NCBI RefSeq assembly: GCF_900013425.1
Contig: NZ_FBXK01000005.1
Location: 62,001-126,000 of the forward strand
DNA from: Sphingobium sp. Z007
GTDB taxonomy: Bacteria; Pseudomonadota; Alphaproteobacteria; Sphingomonadales; Sphingomonadaceae
Length of the DNA: 64,000 nt
Direction: 5' to 3'
The translations under genes and the position numbers were made by a program. Under the pieces are notes generated by a model that was given only the letters and a program-made list of their open reading frames with translations, did not search any database and was not told the DNA's origin. Shown in pieces: positions 17,378 to 26,753 of this stretch (positions within the stretch are counted from its first letter, which is position 1; each line of letters opens with the position of its first letter).

Positions 17378-17382
17378 ATCAA

Positions 17383-17403
17383 CATCCGTTCGTGTCGAGC
17401 GAG
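17383..17403. repeat. Half REP-like unit between hisH and hisA
   Basis: CATCCGTTCGTGTCGAGCGA matches one arm of the inverted repeat found between hisA and hisF, with no second arm. It is probably a degraded REP element. Confidence 0.6.
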
Positions 17404-17414
17404 GGTGGTATGGA

Positions 17415-18026
17415 TCACGGACGCCAATCCAGGAACCGCGCCAGAAAGGCCAGCCCGTAACGCTGGCTCTTTTCCGGGTGGAACTGGCACCCGATGATCG
17501 TGTCGCGCGCGACCGCGGCCACGAGCGGCCCGCCATGGTCGGTGGTCGCGGCGACATGGCGCGCATCGGCCGCTTCGAAATGATAGCTGTGCAGGAAATA
17601 GGCCTCGCCCGCCTCCAACAACGGCGGCGCGCCATTCAGCGCGACATCGTTCCACCCCATATGCGGCACCTTCACCGTGGCGTCGCTCGGCTCGATCAGT
17701 CGCACTGTGCCGGGTATCCAGCCCAGCCCCTCATGCCGCCCGAACTCCTCGCCCGCGTCCGCCAGCAACTGCATCCCCACGCACACGCCCAGGAAAGGCA
17801 CGCCGCGTCCGTTCACCGCCTGCGTCATCGCGTCCACCATGCCAGGGATTGCCACCAGCGCGTCGCGGCAGGCGCGGAACGCGCCCACGCCCGGCAGCAC
17901 GATGCGGTCGGCCTTCGCCACGACGTCGGCGTCGGCGGTGATCGTCACATCATCTGCCCCCGCCTTGCGCAGCGCATTATGCACCGAATGGAGATTGCCC
18001 GCGCCATAATCGATCAGGGCGATCAT
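17415..18026 (-). CDS. hisH: Imidazole glycerol phosphate synthase, glutaminase subunit
   Basis: HisH releases ammonia from glutamine and channels it to HisF. The 203-aa class I amidotransferase has the nucleophile Cys82 in LGVCVGMQLL and the His183-Glu185 pair in GCQFHPEKS. The N-terminus MIALIDYGAGNLHSV is standard. Its ATG overlaps the upstream YciI-protein stop by 4 bp, indicating coupled translation in the his operon. Confidence 0.96.
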   Translation of the reverse strand: MIALIDYGAGNLHSVHNALRKAGADDVTITADADVVAKADRIVLPGVGAFRACRDALVAIPGMVDAMTQAVNGRGVPFLGVCVGMQLLADAGEEFGRHEGLGWIPGTVRLIEPSDATVKVPHMGWNDVALNGAPPLLEAGEAYFLHSYHFEAADARHVAATTDHGGPLVAAVARDTIIGCQFHPEKSQRYGLAFLARFLDWRP

Positions 18027-18307
18027 GTTTTCAGGAATTCCAGGCCATCCGCCACGAAGCTGGGATTGAATTGCGTCAGCGTCACCTCCGCCACGCCGTT
18101 CAGCACGAAGGGATCAGTCGCCACCTTCGCCTCGATATCGGCCTTTACGCCGCGCGCGATCAATATGCCGCCGTCCCGCGGCACCTTGCGCCCCGCCACC
18201 AGCAGCCAGCCGTCGGCCAGCCCCGCCTTCAACCACGCCACATGCGCGTCCATATGCGAATCCACAGTGGGCAGATCGACGATATAGTGCAGCGACACGA
18301 TGAACAT
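18023..18307 (-). CDS. YciI-family protein
   Basis: A 94-aa ferredoxin-like fold protein of the YciI family. The sequence HVAWLKAGLADGWLLVAGRK followed by VPRDGGILIARG shows the conserved His and Asp/Gly-rich turn. Related enzymes act as small dehydrochlorinases or muconolactone-isomerase-like proteins, but most members lack a known role. It sits between hisB (22 bp away) and hisH (4-bp overlap), so it is co-expressed with histidine synthesis; a role there is unproven. Confidence 0.85.
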   Translation of the reverse strand: MFIVSLHYIVDLPTVDSHMDAHVAWLKAGLADGWLLVAGRKVPRDGGILIARGVKADIEAKVATDPFVLNGVAEVTLTQFNPSFVADGLEFLKT

Positions 18308-18328
18308 GGGTCCGGCCTTTCCTAACGC

Positions 18329-18916
18329 TTACAACATACCCTTGGTCGAGGGGATCGCGTCCGCCTTGCGCGGGTCGATCTCCACCGCCTGCCGCAGCGC
18401 GCGGGCCAGCCCCTTGAACGCGCTTTCGACGATATGGTGATTGTTGCTGCCATAGAGCAGTTCGATATGCAGCGTGATGCCGGCCGCCTGGGCGAAGCTG
18501 TGGAAGAAATGCTCCACCATCTCCGTGTCCCATTCGCCCACCTTGGTGACGGTGAAGGGCAGCTTGCACACCAGCCAGGGGCGACCCGAAATGTCGAGCG
18601 CCACGCGGCTCAGCGTCTCGTCCATCGGCGAATAGACGCTGCCATAGCGGCTGATCCCGCGCTTGTCGCCCAGCGCCTTGCCCAGCGCCTCGCCGATCGC
18701 GATCGCGGTATCCTCGGTCGTGTGATGCTGGTCGATATGCAGGTCGCCGACCGTCTTCACATCCATGTCGATCAGCGAATGGCGCGACAGCTGCTCGATC
18801 ATATGATCCAGGAAGCCGATACCGGTCGACACCGTATAAAGGCCAGTCCCGTCAAGGTTGACGGTGACGTCGATCTGGGTTTCCGCCGTGTGGCGATGAA
18901 TCTCGGCCGTGCGCAT
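18329..18916 (-). CDS. hisB: Imidazoleglycerol-phosphate dehydratase
   Basis: HisB dehydrates imidazole glycerol phosphate to imidazole acetol phosphate. The 195-aa monofunctional enzyme has manganese-binding histidine clusters in [21 protein letters not shown] (split here as [16 protein letters not shown]) and [17 protein letters not shown]. There is no fused phosphatase domain, as expected outside enteric bacteria. I start at 18916 ([14 protein letters not shown]); an ATG at 18946 would add ten poorly conserved residues. It is the first gene of the leftward his cluster. Confidence 0.96.
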   Translation of the reverse strand: MRTAEIHRHTAETQIDVTVNLDGTGLYTVSTGIGFLDHMIEQLSRHSLIDMDVKTVGDLHIDQHHTTEDTAIAIGEALGKALGDKRGISRYGSVYSPMDETLSRVALDISGRPWLVCKLPFTVTKVGEWDTEMVEHFFHSFAQAAGITLHIELLYGSNNHHIVESAFKGLARALRQAVEIDPRKADAIPSTKGML

Positions 18917-19013
18917 GGCCGCCCTATAGCGTGTAGCGCCCGTCATGCAATCTGCTCATGCAATCCGCTGGCAGGGGTTGACCGCCTGTTACGGGCCGTT
19001 AGGACATTGCGCC

Positions 19014-19490
19014 ATGAGCGAAGACCTGCCTGACAGCCTGATTCCCTATGACGAAATCGTGCAGGAGGCCCTGCGCGCGGTCGTCGGCCGCGTGTTGGGC
19101 GAGGTGCAGCAGTCCGGCGGCCTGCCGGGCGCGCATCATTTCTATATCACGTTCAAGACCAGCGCGCCGGGCGTCGACATCCCCAAACATCTGGTGGAGC
19201 GCTTCCCGGACGAAATGACGATCGTCCTCCAGAATAAATATTGGGACTTGAAGGTCAGCGACCATCATTTCGAAGTCAGCCTGACCTTCAATCAGGTCGC
19301 CGCCCACCTCAACATCCCCTTCAGCGCGATCACCGCCTTCGTGGACCCCGCCGTCAACTTCGCCCTGCAATTCCAGGTCGCGGCCGATGAACTCCCCGAA
19401 CCCCACGACGCGGCAGAGAATGACGCGCCGCAGGTAACGAGCGAAGATGGCTCGAACGTCGTGACGGTGGACTTCGGGAAGAAGAAGTAA
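19014..19490 (+). CDS. sspB: ClpXP adaptor SspB (alpha-type)
   Basis: SspB tethers ssrA-tagged proteins to the ClpXP protease. The 158-aa protein has the alphaproteobacterial form of the substrate-binding domain (about 8-125; HHFYITFKTSAPGVDIPKHL, then MTIVLQNKYWDLKV), an acidic linker and the ClpX-binding tail ending in VVTVDFGKKK. I start at 19014, where MSEDLPDSLIPYDEIV begins the conserved region; an earlier in-frame ATG at 18945 overlaps the hisB promoter side. It is divergent from hisB. Confidence 0.92.
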   Translation: MSEDLPDSLIPYDEIVQEALRAVVGRVLGEVQQSGGLPGAHHFYITFKTSAPGVDIPKHLVERFPDEMTIVLQNKYWDLKVSDHHFEVSLTFNQVAAHLNIPFSAITAFVDPAVNFALQFQVAADELPEPHDAAENDAPQVTSEDGSNVVTVDFGKKK

Positions 19491-19934
19491 GCGGAGGGCT
19501 GGACGTCGCGCGCTTGTACGGTCGATTGAGCCGGGGGCGTCGATGTTTGGCCGGTAAAAGAATGTCCGGTTCGAAACTGAAATGGTGAGATAACTGACCA
19601 TCAAACCCCGGCAGTTCGCGACCAATCCAAGTCACCTTTCCATTGAGCGGCACCAAGTCCGGCACGACCATGAGCATAGGTCGAAGCGTCGTCGTCTCTT
19701 GGTAATGCTGGTCGCATCGGCTATGCGATGATCGCATATTCCCGTGCGCCGGGAGCCTTGCGTTTCCGCCTCTGTGACGGTCGATAAAGCAGGCGTAAGG
19801 CTTTACGCAAAAGTGCGTTGAAGGTTTCCGCTCGCCTTTATACTAGCGCGCATTGGTTTCTGCCACTGCTTCACGCTTGGCCACTGCGTCCAGCAGTTCG
19901 TACAAGAGTGGATCGTCAGGATTTTTGAGTCGTC
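19491..19934. other. Intergenic region with no clear gene
   Basis: 444 bp between sspB and rlmJ. On the minus strand an open frame encodes a stretch reading KVTWIGRELPGFDGQLSHHF that looks somewhat protein-like, but it has no good start or ribosome site and I recognise no family. Base composition is less GC-rich than the neighbouring genes. It could be a decayed gene fragment. No terminator or RNA is obvious. Confidence 0.5.
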
Positions 19935-20765
19935 ATGAATTATCGTCATTCCTTCCATGCTGGCAATAGCGCCGACGTGGTGAAGCACTGCCTGCTGATT
20001 GCCCTCGTGCAAGCCTTGCAGCAAAAACCAGGCGCGCTGACCCTGATCGACACCCATGCCGGCTGCGGTCTGTACGACCTTGACGGGGAGGAGGCCCAAC
20101 GCACCGGCGAGTCCATGCAGGGCGTGCAACGGGCCTTTGCCGATCCAAATCCCTTGCTGGACGACTATCGCGCCGCCGTGCGGGCGGTGAATGTCGGGGC
20201 CGCGCCGCACCTCTACCCCGGCTCGCCGCAGATTCTGGCGCAGCTTTTGCGCTCGCAGGATTTTCTTATCCTGAACGAGAAACATCCCGAGGACGCCTAT
20301 GCCCTGCGCGGCGTGATGCGCGGTACATCCGCTGCCGTGCATGAGCGCGATGCCTACGAGTTTTGGCTGGCGATGCTGCCGCCCCGAACGCCGCGCGGCG
20401 TGGTGGTGGTCGACCCGCCCTATGAGCAGCTGGACGAACGCGCGCGCATCACGGCTACCCTCGCCGCGGCGCACCGCAAATGGGCGCATGGCGTGACGGT
20501 GATCTGGTATCCCCTGAAAGACCGCGCCACGCATGGGCGCTGGAAGCAGCAGTTACGCCAACTTGGCATCCCGAAATTTCTGGTGGCGGAGCATTGGTTG
20601 TACGATAGTGAGCAACCCGGCCTCTATAACGGCGCTGGCCTTTATATCGTCAACCCGCCCTACGCCTTTACGCAGGCGCTGCCGCCTCTGCTGGAAGCCC
20701 TGCGCGTCGCGTTGGCGCCGGAGGGGCACAGGGGCGAGATCACAACCGATTGGTTGGGCGATTAA
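19935..20765 (+). CDS. rlmJ: 23S rRNA (adenine-2030-N6)-methyltransferase
   Basis: RlmJ methylates A2030 of 23S rRNA. The 276-aa protein starts with the conserved MNYRHSFHAGNSADVVKH and shows the SAM-binding IDTHAGCG-type loop (LIDTHAGCGLYDL), the catalytic DPPY at 160-163 and the ending GLYIVNPPYAF. Length is normal. The family is best known in gammaproteobacteria, and the flanking intergenic DNA is less GC-rich than the neighbours, so acquisition by transfer is possible but not shown. Confidence 0.94.
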   Translation: MNYRHSFHAGNSADVVKHCLLIALVQALQQKPGALTLIDTHAGCGLYDLDGEEAQRTGESMQGVQRAFADPNPLLDDYRAAVRAVNVGAAPHLYPGSPQILAQLLRSQDFLILNEKHPEDAYALRGVMRGTSAAVHERDAYEFWLAMLPPRTPRGVVVVDPPYEQLDERARITATLAAAHRKWAHGVTVIWYPLKDRATHGRWKQQLRQLGIPKFLVAEHWLYDSEQPGLYNGAGLYIVNPPYAFTQALPPLLEALRVALAPEGHRGEITTDWLGD

Positions 20766-21111
20766 AGGATCGAAAGCAGTCAGTAGCTAAAAGCGTCGGG
20801 AACGGCAGCGAAGTCCCAACCCAAGCTCTTCGGGTCTGCAAACATGGTCCTGCCGGGAATGGCAAGTTTTAGACGAAGTGCATTGGCTTTCAAGCGACGG
20901 GACTTAGGGCAATTCCGTCACGCCGAACCCTCTGTCCTACACGCGCGCCCTCCACTATCCTCATCAAACTCAAATATCCTCACAAAGGAGACGTTCGAGA
21001 AGTTTCGCCGCGCGCATGACCCCGCCCATCCCGGACCCCTTGGATGTCCGCCGCTTCCACCTAAATCCACCCCCATAGTCGTGATCCAAAACCCATCGGG
21101 AGCCTGCCAAA
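20766..21111. other. Intergenic region before fumC
   Basis: 346 bp that must hold the fumC promoter. I see no convincing gene or terminator. An AAAGGAGA at about 20985 resembles a ribosome site, but the frame after it has no useful ORF. GGGAG near 21098 serves the fumC start. Confidence 0.5.
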
Positions 21112-22497
21112 ATGTCCGATACCCGCACCGAAACCGACAGTATCGGCGCCATAGAGGTGCCCGCTGCCGCCTATTGGGGCGCGCAGACGCAGCGGAGTAT
21201 CGAGAATTTCCCGTTCGGCGAACCTGAGCGGATGCCGATCAGCATCGTCCATGCGCAGGCGATCGTGAAGCAGGCGGCGGCGCGGGTAAATGGGAAGCAT
21301 GGTCTGGACGCCAAACTGGTTACGGCCATCGAGGATGCCGCGCAACAGATCGTGTCGGGCGCGCTGGACGATCAGTTTCCGCTCGTCATCTGGCAGACCG
21401 GGTCGGGCACGCAGACCAACATGAATGTCAACGAAGTGATCGCCGGCTTCGCCAATGAGAAGCTGGCGGGGACGCGCGGTGGCAAGAGCCCGGTCCATCC
21501 CAACGACCATGTCAACATGAGCCAGTCGTCCAACGACAGCTTTCCCACCGCGCTGCATGTCGCGACCGTGATCGCGACGCGCGATCGGCTGATCCCGGCG
21601 CTGGAAAAGCTGACCGGGGCTTTGACCGACAAGGCGCAGGCCTGGGGCCATATCGTCAAGATCGGCCGCACCCATACGCAGGACGCCACGCCCCTGACGC
21701 TGGGGCAGGAATTTTCGGGATATGCCGCGCAGTTGGTGAGCGCGCGTGCGCGGATCGAGGGCGCTCTCAATGGCAATATCCGCAAGCTGGCGATTGGCGG
21801 CACCGCGGTCGGCACCGGTCTCAATGCGCCCGCAGGCTGGGCGGAGGATATGGTCGCGGCGATCAGCGATATCGTCGGTACGCCGTTCGAAAGCGCGCCC
21901 AACAAGTTCGAACAGCTCGCCGCCAAGGATGGGCTGGTCTTCTTTGCCGGCGCGCTCAGCACGCTGGCGGTGTCGCTGACCAAGATCGCCAATGACATCC
22001 GCTTCCTTGGGTCGGGACCGCGATCGGGGCTGGGCGAACTGGACCTGCCCGCCAACGAGCCGGGCAGTTCGATCATGCCGGGGAAGGTCAACCCGACCCA
22101 GTGCGAATCGCTGACGATGGTTGCGGCGCAAGTGATCGGCAATGCGCAGGCGGTGACGATCGGGGGGATGCAGGGGCATTTCGAACTCAACGTCTTCATG
22201 CCGCTAATCGGGGCCAATGTGCTGCGCTCGATCCACCTGCTCAGCGTCGGCATGGAGAGCTTTGCCGAGCGTTGTATCGAAGGCTTGCAAGCGAATGAGG
22301 CGCGGATCGCCGATCTGGTCGATCGGTCGCTGATGCTGGTCACCGCGCTGGCGCCGGAGATCGGCTATGACAATGCCGCGGCCATCGCCAAATATGCGCA
22401 TAAAAAGGGGCAGACGCTCAAGGAGGCGGGTCTGGAATTGGGGCTGGTGGACGAAGCGACCTTCGACCGGCTGGTGCGGCCGGAAAATATGGTTTGA
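21112..22497 (+). CDS. fumC: Class II fumarate hydratase
   Basis: FumC hydrates fumarate to malate in the TCA cycle and is the iron-free, stable type. The 461-aa protein carries the fumarase/aspartase signature [15 protein letters not shown] with residues 318-327 forming [10 protein letters not shown], plus [29 protein letters not shown] and [20 protein letters not shown]. Length is normal. It begins with [12 protein letters not shown], preceded by a GGGAG site. It stands alone, with a 39-bp gap to the next small gene. Confidence 0.97.
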   Translation: MSDTRTETDSIGAIEVPAAAYWGAQTQRSIENFPFGEPERMPISIVHAQAIVKQAAARVNGKHGLDAKLVTAIEDAAQQIVSGALDDQFPLVIWQTGSGTQTNMNVNEVIAGFANEKLAGTRGGKSPVHPNDHVNMSQSSNDSFPTALHVATVIATRDRLIPALEKLTGALTDKAQAWGHIVKIGRTHTQDATPLTLGQEFSGYAAQLVSARARIEGALNGNIRKLAIGGTAVGTGLNAPAGWAEDMVAAISDIVGTPFESAPNKFEQLAAKDGLVFFAGALSTLAVSLTKIANDIRFLGSGPRSGLGELDLPANEPGSSIMPGKVNPTQCESLTMVAAQVIGNAQAVTIGGMQGHFELNVFMPLIGANVLRSIHLLSVGMESFAERCIEGLQANEARIADLVDRSLMLVTALAPEIGYDNAAAIAKYAHKKGQTLKEAGLELGLVDEATFDRLVRPENMV

Positions 22498-22536
22498 GAT
22501 GGCGGAACCGGCGGGCGTTCGATACATTAATCCTGT

Positions 22537-22884
22537 ATGAAGAAAAAATCCCTGATCCCCTCCACCCCGCTGGTGACGATCCGTCCGCCTAAAAAGGCGG
22601 GCCTGTTGCGCAAGGCCGCGCGGATCGGAGCGACCGTCGTCGCCGCGCGGGTCGCGGCGGGGACGGGCAAGAAGGGCGTGTTTGGCCTGCTCGCCGGGGC
22701 GGGGGCCAAGCGGATCATCATGCGCTATCCCGCCGGCGCGCTGTTCGTAACCGGTGCCTATATGGTCGGTAAATTGTATGAGGCCAGGCGCGAGGCGGAG
22801 CGCAAGAAGAACCTGAAGCTGCTGCCCGACAAAAGCGGCGAGCCGATCCCGATCGAAAGCGCGCGCAAAGTCGGCCAAGCCTAA
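22537..22884 (+). CDS. Hypothetical protein, 115 aa, basic
   Basis: A small protein rich in Lys, Arg and Ala. It starts MKKKSLIPSTPLVTIRPPKK and contains a mildly hydrophobic segment (about 68-82, AGALFVTGAYMVG). I do not recognise the family. It follows fumC by 39 bp in the same direction, so the transcript may be shared. Its 3' end overlaps the convergent DUF2585 gene by 4 bp. Base composition fits a real gene, and close relatives might be checked for synteny. Confidence 0.6.
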   Translation: MKKKSLIPSTPLVTIRPPKKAGLLRKAARIGATVVAARVAAGTGKKGVFGLLAGAGAKRIIMRYPAGALFVTGAYMVGKLYEARREAERKKNLKLLPDKSGEPIPIESARKVGQA

Positions 22885-23450
22885 AGCGCCGCCTGCCAGT
22901 CGCGCAACGCGTCGACCGGCCAGGTCAGCATTAGCACGTTAAGCGTCAGATTGTCGCGAATCACTGCCAGAGCCAGCAATTCCATCGCGATGGCGAGCGC
23001 GATCGTAATTCCCGCTGGCACCCGGCTTGCAAACAAAAAGCCAAGTGCCATCATGCCGATATCGCTCATCGAATTGAGGATCGTGTCGCCGGAATAGCCC
23101 AGCGCGATCGTGGCGGTGCGATAGCGGTCGATGATGATGGACGAATTTTCCGATATCTCCCACGCCGATTCGACCAGCACGGCCAGCGCCAGTCGCGGTC
23201 CCAGCGGGCGACCGCGGAGCAGCAGGCGCGCACCTGCATAGAATAGGAAGCCATGAATGACGTGGCTGAGGCTGTACCAGTCGGCGATATGCTGGCTGTT
23301 GCCGTTGTCGAGCGCGCCGTGCCATAGTTCCACATAGCCGCAGGTGCAGATGGGCGGGCGGTGCATGAGGAACAGGATGACGCCCGCTGCCAGCGCGATC
23401 AGGGCTGCAACGATAAAGCCGCGCCGGTTGGTCCTTCGTCTGCGTCGCAT
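22881..23450 (-). CDS. DUF2585-family membrane protein
   Basis: A 189-aa inner-membrane protein with about five hydrophobic segments. The conserved DUF2585 sequence CTCGYVELWHGALDNGNSQH near residue 35, split by Cys pairs, and WYSLSHVIHGFLFYAG are clear, and WEISENSSIIIDRYRTATIA is also diagnostic. The family is common in alphaproteobacteria and uncharacterised. It is divergent from gmk with a short shared promoter region. The Arg-rich N-terminus (RRRRRTNRRG) is on the cytoplasmic side. Confidence 0.85.
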   Translation of the reverse strand: MRRRRRTNRRGFIVAALIALAAGVILFLMHRPPICTCGYVELWHGALDNGNSQHIADWYSLSHVIHGFLFYAGARLLLRGRPLGPRLALAVLVESAWEISENSSIIIDRYRTATIALGYSGDTILNSMSDIGMMALGFLFASRVPAGITIALAIAMELLALAVIRDNLTLNVLMLTWPVDALRDWQAAL

Positions 23451-23504
23451 CGTCTCTCCCCAGCCCCCTCTTGCAAAATCGCGTCCCAGGCGTCACTAGC
23501 GGCC

Positions 23505-24170
23505 ATGGCCGACACCCTTCTTGCAGAGATTCCCGATTTCAAGCGGCGAGGCGTTCTTTTCGTCCTTTCCTCTCCATCGGGCGCGGGCAAATCCACCATT
23601 GCGCGCAAGTTGCTGGCCGCCGAGCCGGACCTGTCCATGTCGGTATCGGCGACCACGCGGCCGATGCGGCCGGGGGAAATCGACGGGAAAGATTATCATT
23701 TCGTCGATCTGGAAGAATTCCGCCGGATGACGAGCGACCATGAGTTCCTGGAATGGGCGCATGTGTTCGGCCAGCGTTATGGCACCCCCCGCGCGCCGGT
23801 GGAAGCGATGCTGAAGGCTGGCCAGGACGTGTTGTTCGACATCGATTGGCAGGGCGCGCAACAGCTGCACCAGATTGCCGGCGGCGATGTCGTCCGCATC
23901 TTCATCCTGCCGCCGTCCATGGAAGAGCTGGAGCGGCGCTTGCGCGGGCGCGCGACTGACAGCGACGAAGTGATCGACGGCCGCATGGCGCGCGCCGCGG
24001 GCGAGATCGCGCATTGGGACGGCTATGATTATGTGCTGTGCAATGTCGATGCCGATGACTGTTTCGCGCGGGTCCAGACCATATTGCATGCCGAACGGAT
24101 GAAGCGCAGCCGGCAGACCGGCCTTATCGGCTTCATCCGCAAGCTGGGCCGTTACCACCAGGAAGACTGA
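23505..24170 (+). CDS. gmk: Guanylate kinase
   Basis: Gmk phosphorylates GMP to GDP for nucleotide synthesis. The 221-aa protein has the P-loop SSPSGAGKST at 22-31, the GMP-binding region SVSATTRPMRPGEIDGKDYH and the lid Arg residues (RRLRGRATDSDEVIDGRM). I start at 23505 (MADTLLAEIPDFKRRG); an upstream in-frame ATG at 23361 would run back into the divergent gene. Length and order are typical. Confidence 0.96.
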   Translation: MADTLLAEIPDFKRRGVLFVLSSPSGAGKSTIARKLLAAEPDLSMSVSATTRPMRPGEIDGKDYHFVDLEEFRRMTSDHEFLEWAHVFGQRYGTPRAPVEAMLKAGQDVLFDIDWQGAQQLHQIAGGDVVRIFILPPSMEELERRLRGRATDSDEVIDGRMARAAGEIAHWDGYDYVLCNVDADDCFARVQTILHAERMKRSRQTGLIGFIRKLGRYHQED

Positions 24171-24219
24171 GCGCTTCGCCATCCCTGAAGCGTGCGACAG
24201 AAACGGATCAGTAGGAAAG

Positions 24220-25281
24220 CTATTTTTCGAAGCCCGCGGGGTCCGCCCAGTCGGGGTGGGTCCAGACCATCGCCTTGAACAATGCCCCCATTTCCGCTTC
24301 GTCGGTCAGGCGGTGGCGGGCGGCCTCCACCTCCGCGGTACGGGCGGGCGCGGTGCGGGCGAGCTGGTCGGCGCGGGCGTCGATGCCGAGTTGGCGCAGA
24401 TAGTCGCCCTGGCCGACCGGGCCATGGACGCGCAGGCCCGCCTGGCGCGCCATATTGCCCAACAGCGTGAAATCGACATGGGTGGTCAGGTCCACGTCGC
24501 CCGGATCGGTGAAGGGGTCGGCGAACTGGTGCGCCTTCACCGCCTGGAGCGTATCGCCGAGCGCCGGCCCCTCATAGCCATAGTCGATGATGATGGCGGC
24601 GCCGCCCTGTTTGGCGATGCGGTGGGCCAGGGCATAGGCGATGCCCGCGCCGACGATCGGCGATTCGAGGATCGCGCCTTCGGGGGCATCGACCGCGAGC
24701 GGGGGCAGGCCCGATTCGATACGGCGATAGCCGGGGACGGGGAGGAAACGGCCCTTACCCTCCCGGCTGACGACGACGCGCTCGCGCCATTCGTCCCCGA
24801 CACGGATGCACTGGCGGACGGGCAGGGCGTCGAAAAATTCATTGGCGACCACCAGCAGCGGGCCGGTGTCGGGCAAGCTGTCGATACTGTCATGATGGAC
24901 GGCGTGGGGCAGCAGCGCCAACTGGCGACCGCGCAGCGCAGGGCTGGTTTCGACCAGATGCACTTTGGGGGCGAGCACCGCGCGCTCCATCGCCCGCAGC
25001 GCGTCGGCCGCCAGCGTGCCGCGGCCCGGCCCCAGCTCGGCATAGACAGCCTGGGGGCGGCGGCCCGACCGCATCCAGATGTCGGCGAGCGCCAGGCCGA
25101 CCAGTTCGCCGAACATCTGGCTGATTTCCGGCGCAGTGGTGAAATCGCCGTCCGCGCCCAGGGGATCGCGAGTGGCGTAATAATGCTGGTTCGCTTCGGC
25201 GATATAATGGGCGACCGAGATCGGGCCGCCCGAAGCGATCTGCCGCGCCAGCCGATCCGCCAGCGGCAGATCGGTCGGCAT
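24220..25281 (-). CDS. SAM-dependent methyltransferase, MidA/NDUFAF7 family
   Basis: A 353-aa protein of the DUF185 family. Its mitochondrial counterpart NDUFAF7/MidA methylates an Arg of a complex I subunit, and bacterial members are thought to do likewise. Visible are the conserved start ISVAHYIAEANQHYYATRDP, the DFTTAPEISQMFGELVG block and the SAM-binding loop ELGPGRGTLAADALRA. I start at 25281 (MPTDLPLADRLARQI), 8 bp after lgt ends; a GTG at 25299 could add six residues. It is downstream of lgt in the same leftward operon. Confidence 0.9.
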   Translation of the reverse strand: MPTDLPLADRLARQIASGGPISVAHYIAEANQHYYATRDPLGADGDFTTAPEISQMFGELVGLALADIWMRSGRRPQAVYAELGPGRGTLAADALRAMERAVLAPKVHLVETSPALRGRQLALLPHAVHHDSIDSLPDTGPLLVVANEFFDALPVRQCIRVGDEWRERVVVSREGKGRFLPVPGYRRIESGLPPLAVDAPEGAILESPIVGAGIAYALAHRIAKQGGAAIIIDYGYEGPALGDTLQAVKAHQFADPFTDPGDVDLTTHVDFTLLGNMARQAGLRVHGPVGQGDYLRQLGIDARADQLARTAPARTAEVEAARHRLTDEAEMGALFKAMVWTHPDWADPAGFEK

Positions 25282-25288
25282 GGGGTGT

Positions 25289-26155
25289 TCAGGCGACACT
25301 GTTCGCCCCGGCGATCGGCTCAACCCGCACGCGGCGGCGACCGGCGGTGGCGATCAGGTAGAGGCCGCCCAGTATCATCGGCACGCACAGCCACTGGCCC
25401 ATATGCAGGCCGGTGCGCGCGGCGAACTCCATCAACTGGGCGTCGGCTTCGCGGAAATATTCGACCCCGAAGCGGAAGCAGCCATAGCCCAGGATGAAGA
25501 TGCCGACGAGCATGCCGGGCTTGTAGCGCGCCCGCGTCTTCCAGAAGGCGAAGGCGAGGATGAGAAACAGGACGACGCCCTCCAGCGCGGCTTCGTAAAG
25601 CTGGCTCGGATGGCGGGCGAAGGGACCGCCAGTGGGAAAGATGATGCCCCAGGGGACGTCGGTTTCCTTGCCCCACAATTCGCCGTTCACGAAATTGGCG
25701 AGCCGGCCGAAGAACAGGCCGAAGGGGACGACGCAGGCGACATAGTCGTGGATGCGCAGCCAGCTGAGCTTTTCCTTCCACGCCATGTAGAGGATGCCGA
25801 GCGACACGCCGACCGCGCCGCCATGGAAGGACATGCCGCCATTCCACAGCTTGAAGATGTCGAGCGGGTGGGCCAGGATTTCGGGCTGGTAGAAGATCAC
25901 ATAGGCCAGTCGTCCGCCGATGATGATGCCCAGCGTCGCGTAGAAGATCATGTCGTCGGCATGGCGGCGGCCCATCGGCGAACCGGGCTGGGCGACCAGT
26001 TTGAGCAGATACCAATAGCCGATCAGGATACCCGACAGATAGGCGAGGCTGTACCATTTCAGCGTGAAGAAGCCCAGATTGAGGGCGACGGGGTCCAGCC
26101 CCAGATCTTCAAAGCGAATGGCGCCCGATGCGGCGGCGGCAAGGTCCAGGATCAA
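25289..26155 (-). CDS. lgt: Prolipoprotein diacylglyceryl transferase
   Basis: Lgt transfers diacylglycerol from phosphatidylglycerol to the lipobox Cys of lipoprotein precursors, in the inner membrane. The 288-aa protein has about seven hydrophobic segments, the signature [23 protein letters not shown] and the catalytic-region [13 protein letters not shown]. Length is normal. It precedes the MidA-type methyltransferase gene by 8 bp, an arrangement common in sphingomonads. Substrates in this window include the lipoproteins at 11598 and 38237. Confidence 0.96.
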   Translation of the reverse strand: MILDLAAAASGAIRFEDLGLDPVALNLGFFTLKWYSLAYLSGILIGYWYLLKLVAQPGSPMGRRHADDMIFYATLGIIIGGRLAYVIFYQPEILAHPLDIFKLWNGGMSFHGGAVGVSLGILYMAWKEKLSWLRIHDYVACVVPFGLFFGRLANFVNGELWGKETDVPWGIIFPTGGPFARHPSQLYEAALEGVVLFLILAFAFWKTRARYKPGMLVGIFILGYGCFRFGVEYFREADAQLMEFAARTGLHMGQWLCVPMILGGLYLIATAGRRRVRVEPIAGANSVA

Positions 26156-26753
26156 AACGACGTCCCCTTGGGAATTGGATTGCGGGCATAGAACAAGCGG
26201 CGGCCAAGATGAAGGGGGGACGGCGATTTGATGATGGCGGTGTGTTTCGACGGGGCCGGTTGGACTCCACGGTCGAAGTTCACACCGTTGTCGGGCGATT
26301 TGCGCGTAAAGCGCCGCCGACGCGCTTGCGACGCTATCGCGAGGCCACAGTTGGGTAAGTTCGGGGTCAGGATTGGGTCACACCGACGCCACACCGACGC
26401 GCCGGGTTCGCGCCATCTTTGCGCCACGGATGCGATGGCGACGCGGCCGGGGCGGTGATCGGCATGTGCCATCGGCGAAGTGACAAGCGGCTGGTCCATC
26501 GATGAGGGTAAACCAGAGAATGGGCGAATAGGAAAGAGCGTGGCATGGGCGGCGAGTCTAAAGCCACTGCATGACAGGGGGATGGTCGGAAAGCGACCAA
26601 AAGCGGACGTTATTCCCCTGCCCACTGGCGGGAGGGGGCTAGGGTGTGGGCGCGACGCCTCGAAGGCCCACCCCGCTGCGACTAACGCGCTACGCGCGCA
26701 AGTCTCGCTGCCCCTCCCGCAGGCGGGAGGGGAATGGCAGGAAACCACCCCAA
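26156..26753. other. Long intergenic region with a dispersed repeat
   Basis: 598 bp between crtZ and lgt, both leftward. It contains the second copy of the ~120-bp dispersed repeat (26613-26736). The rest includes a stretch around 26276 (CGAAGTTCACACCGT) that also occurs at 50154. I see no convincing gene: the open frames lack ribosome sites and overlap repeat sequence. Confidence 0.6.
26613..26736. repeat. Dispersed ~120-bp repeat, copy 2
   Basis: Matches 4705-4828 along its whole length with scattered substitutions and an internal few-base difference. It ends in CCCTCCCGCAGGCGGGAGGG, an inverted repeat. Both copies have the same orientation relative to the window. Confidence 0.75.
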
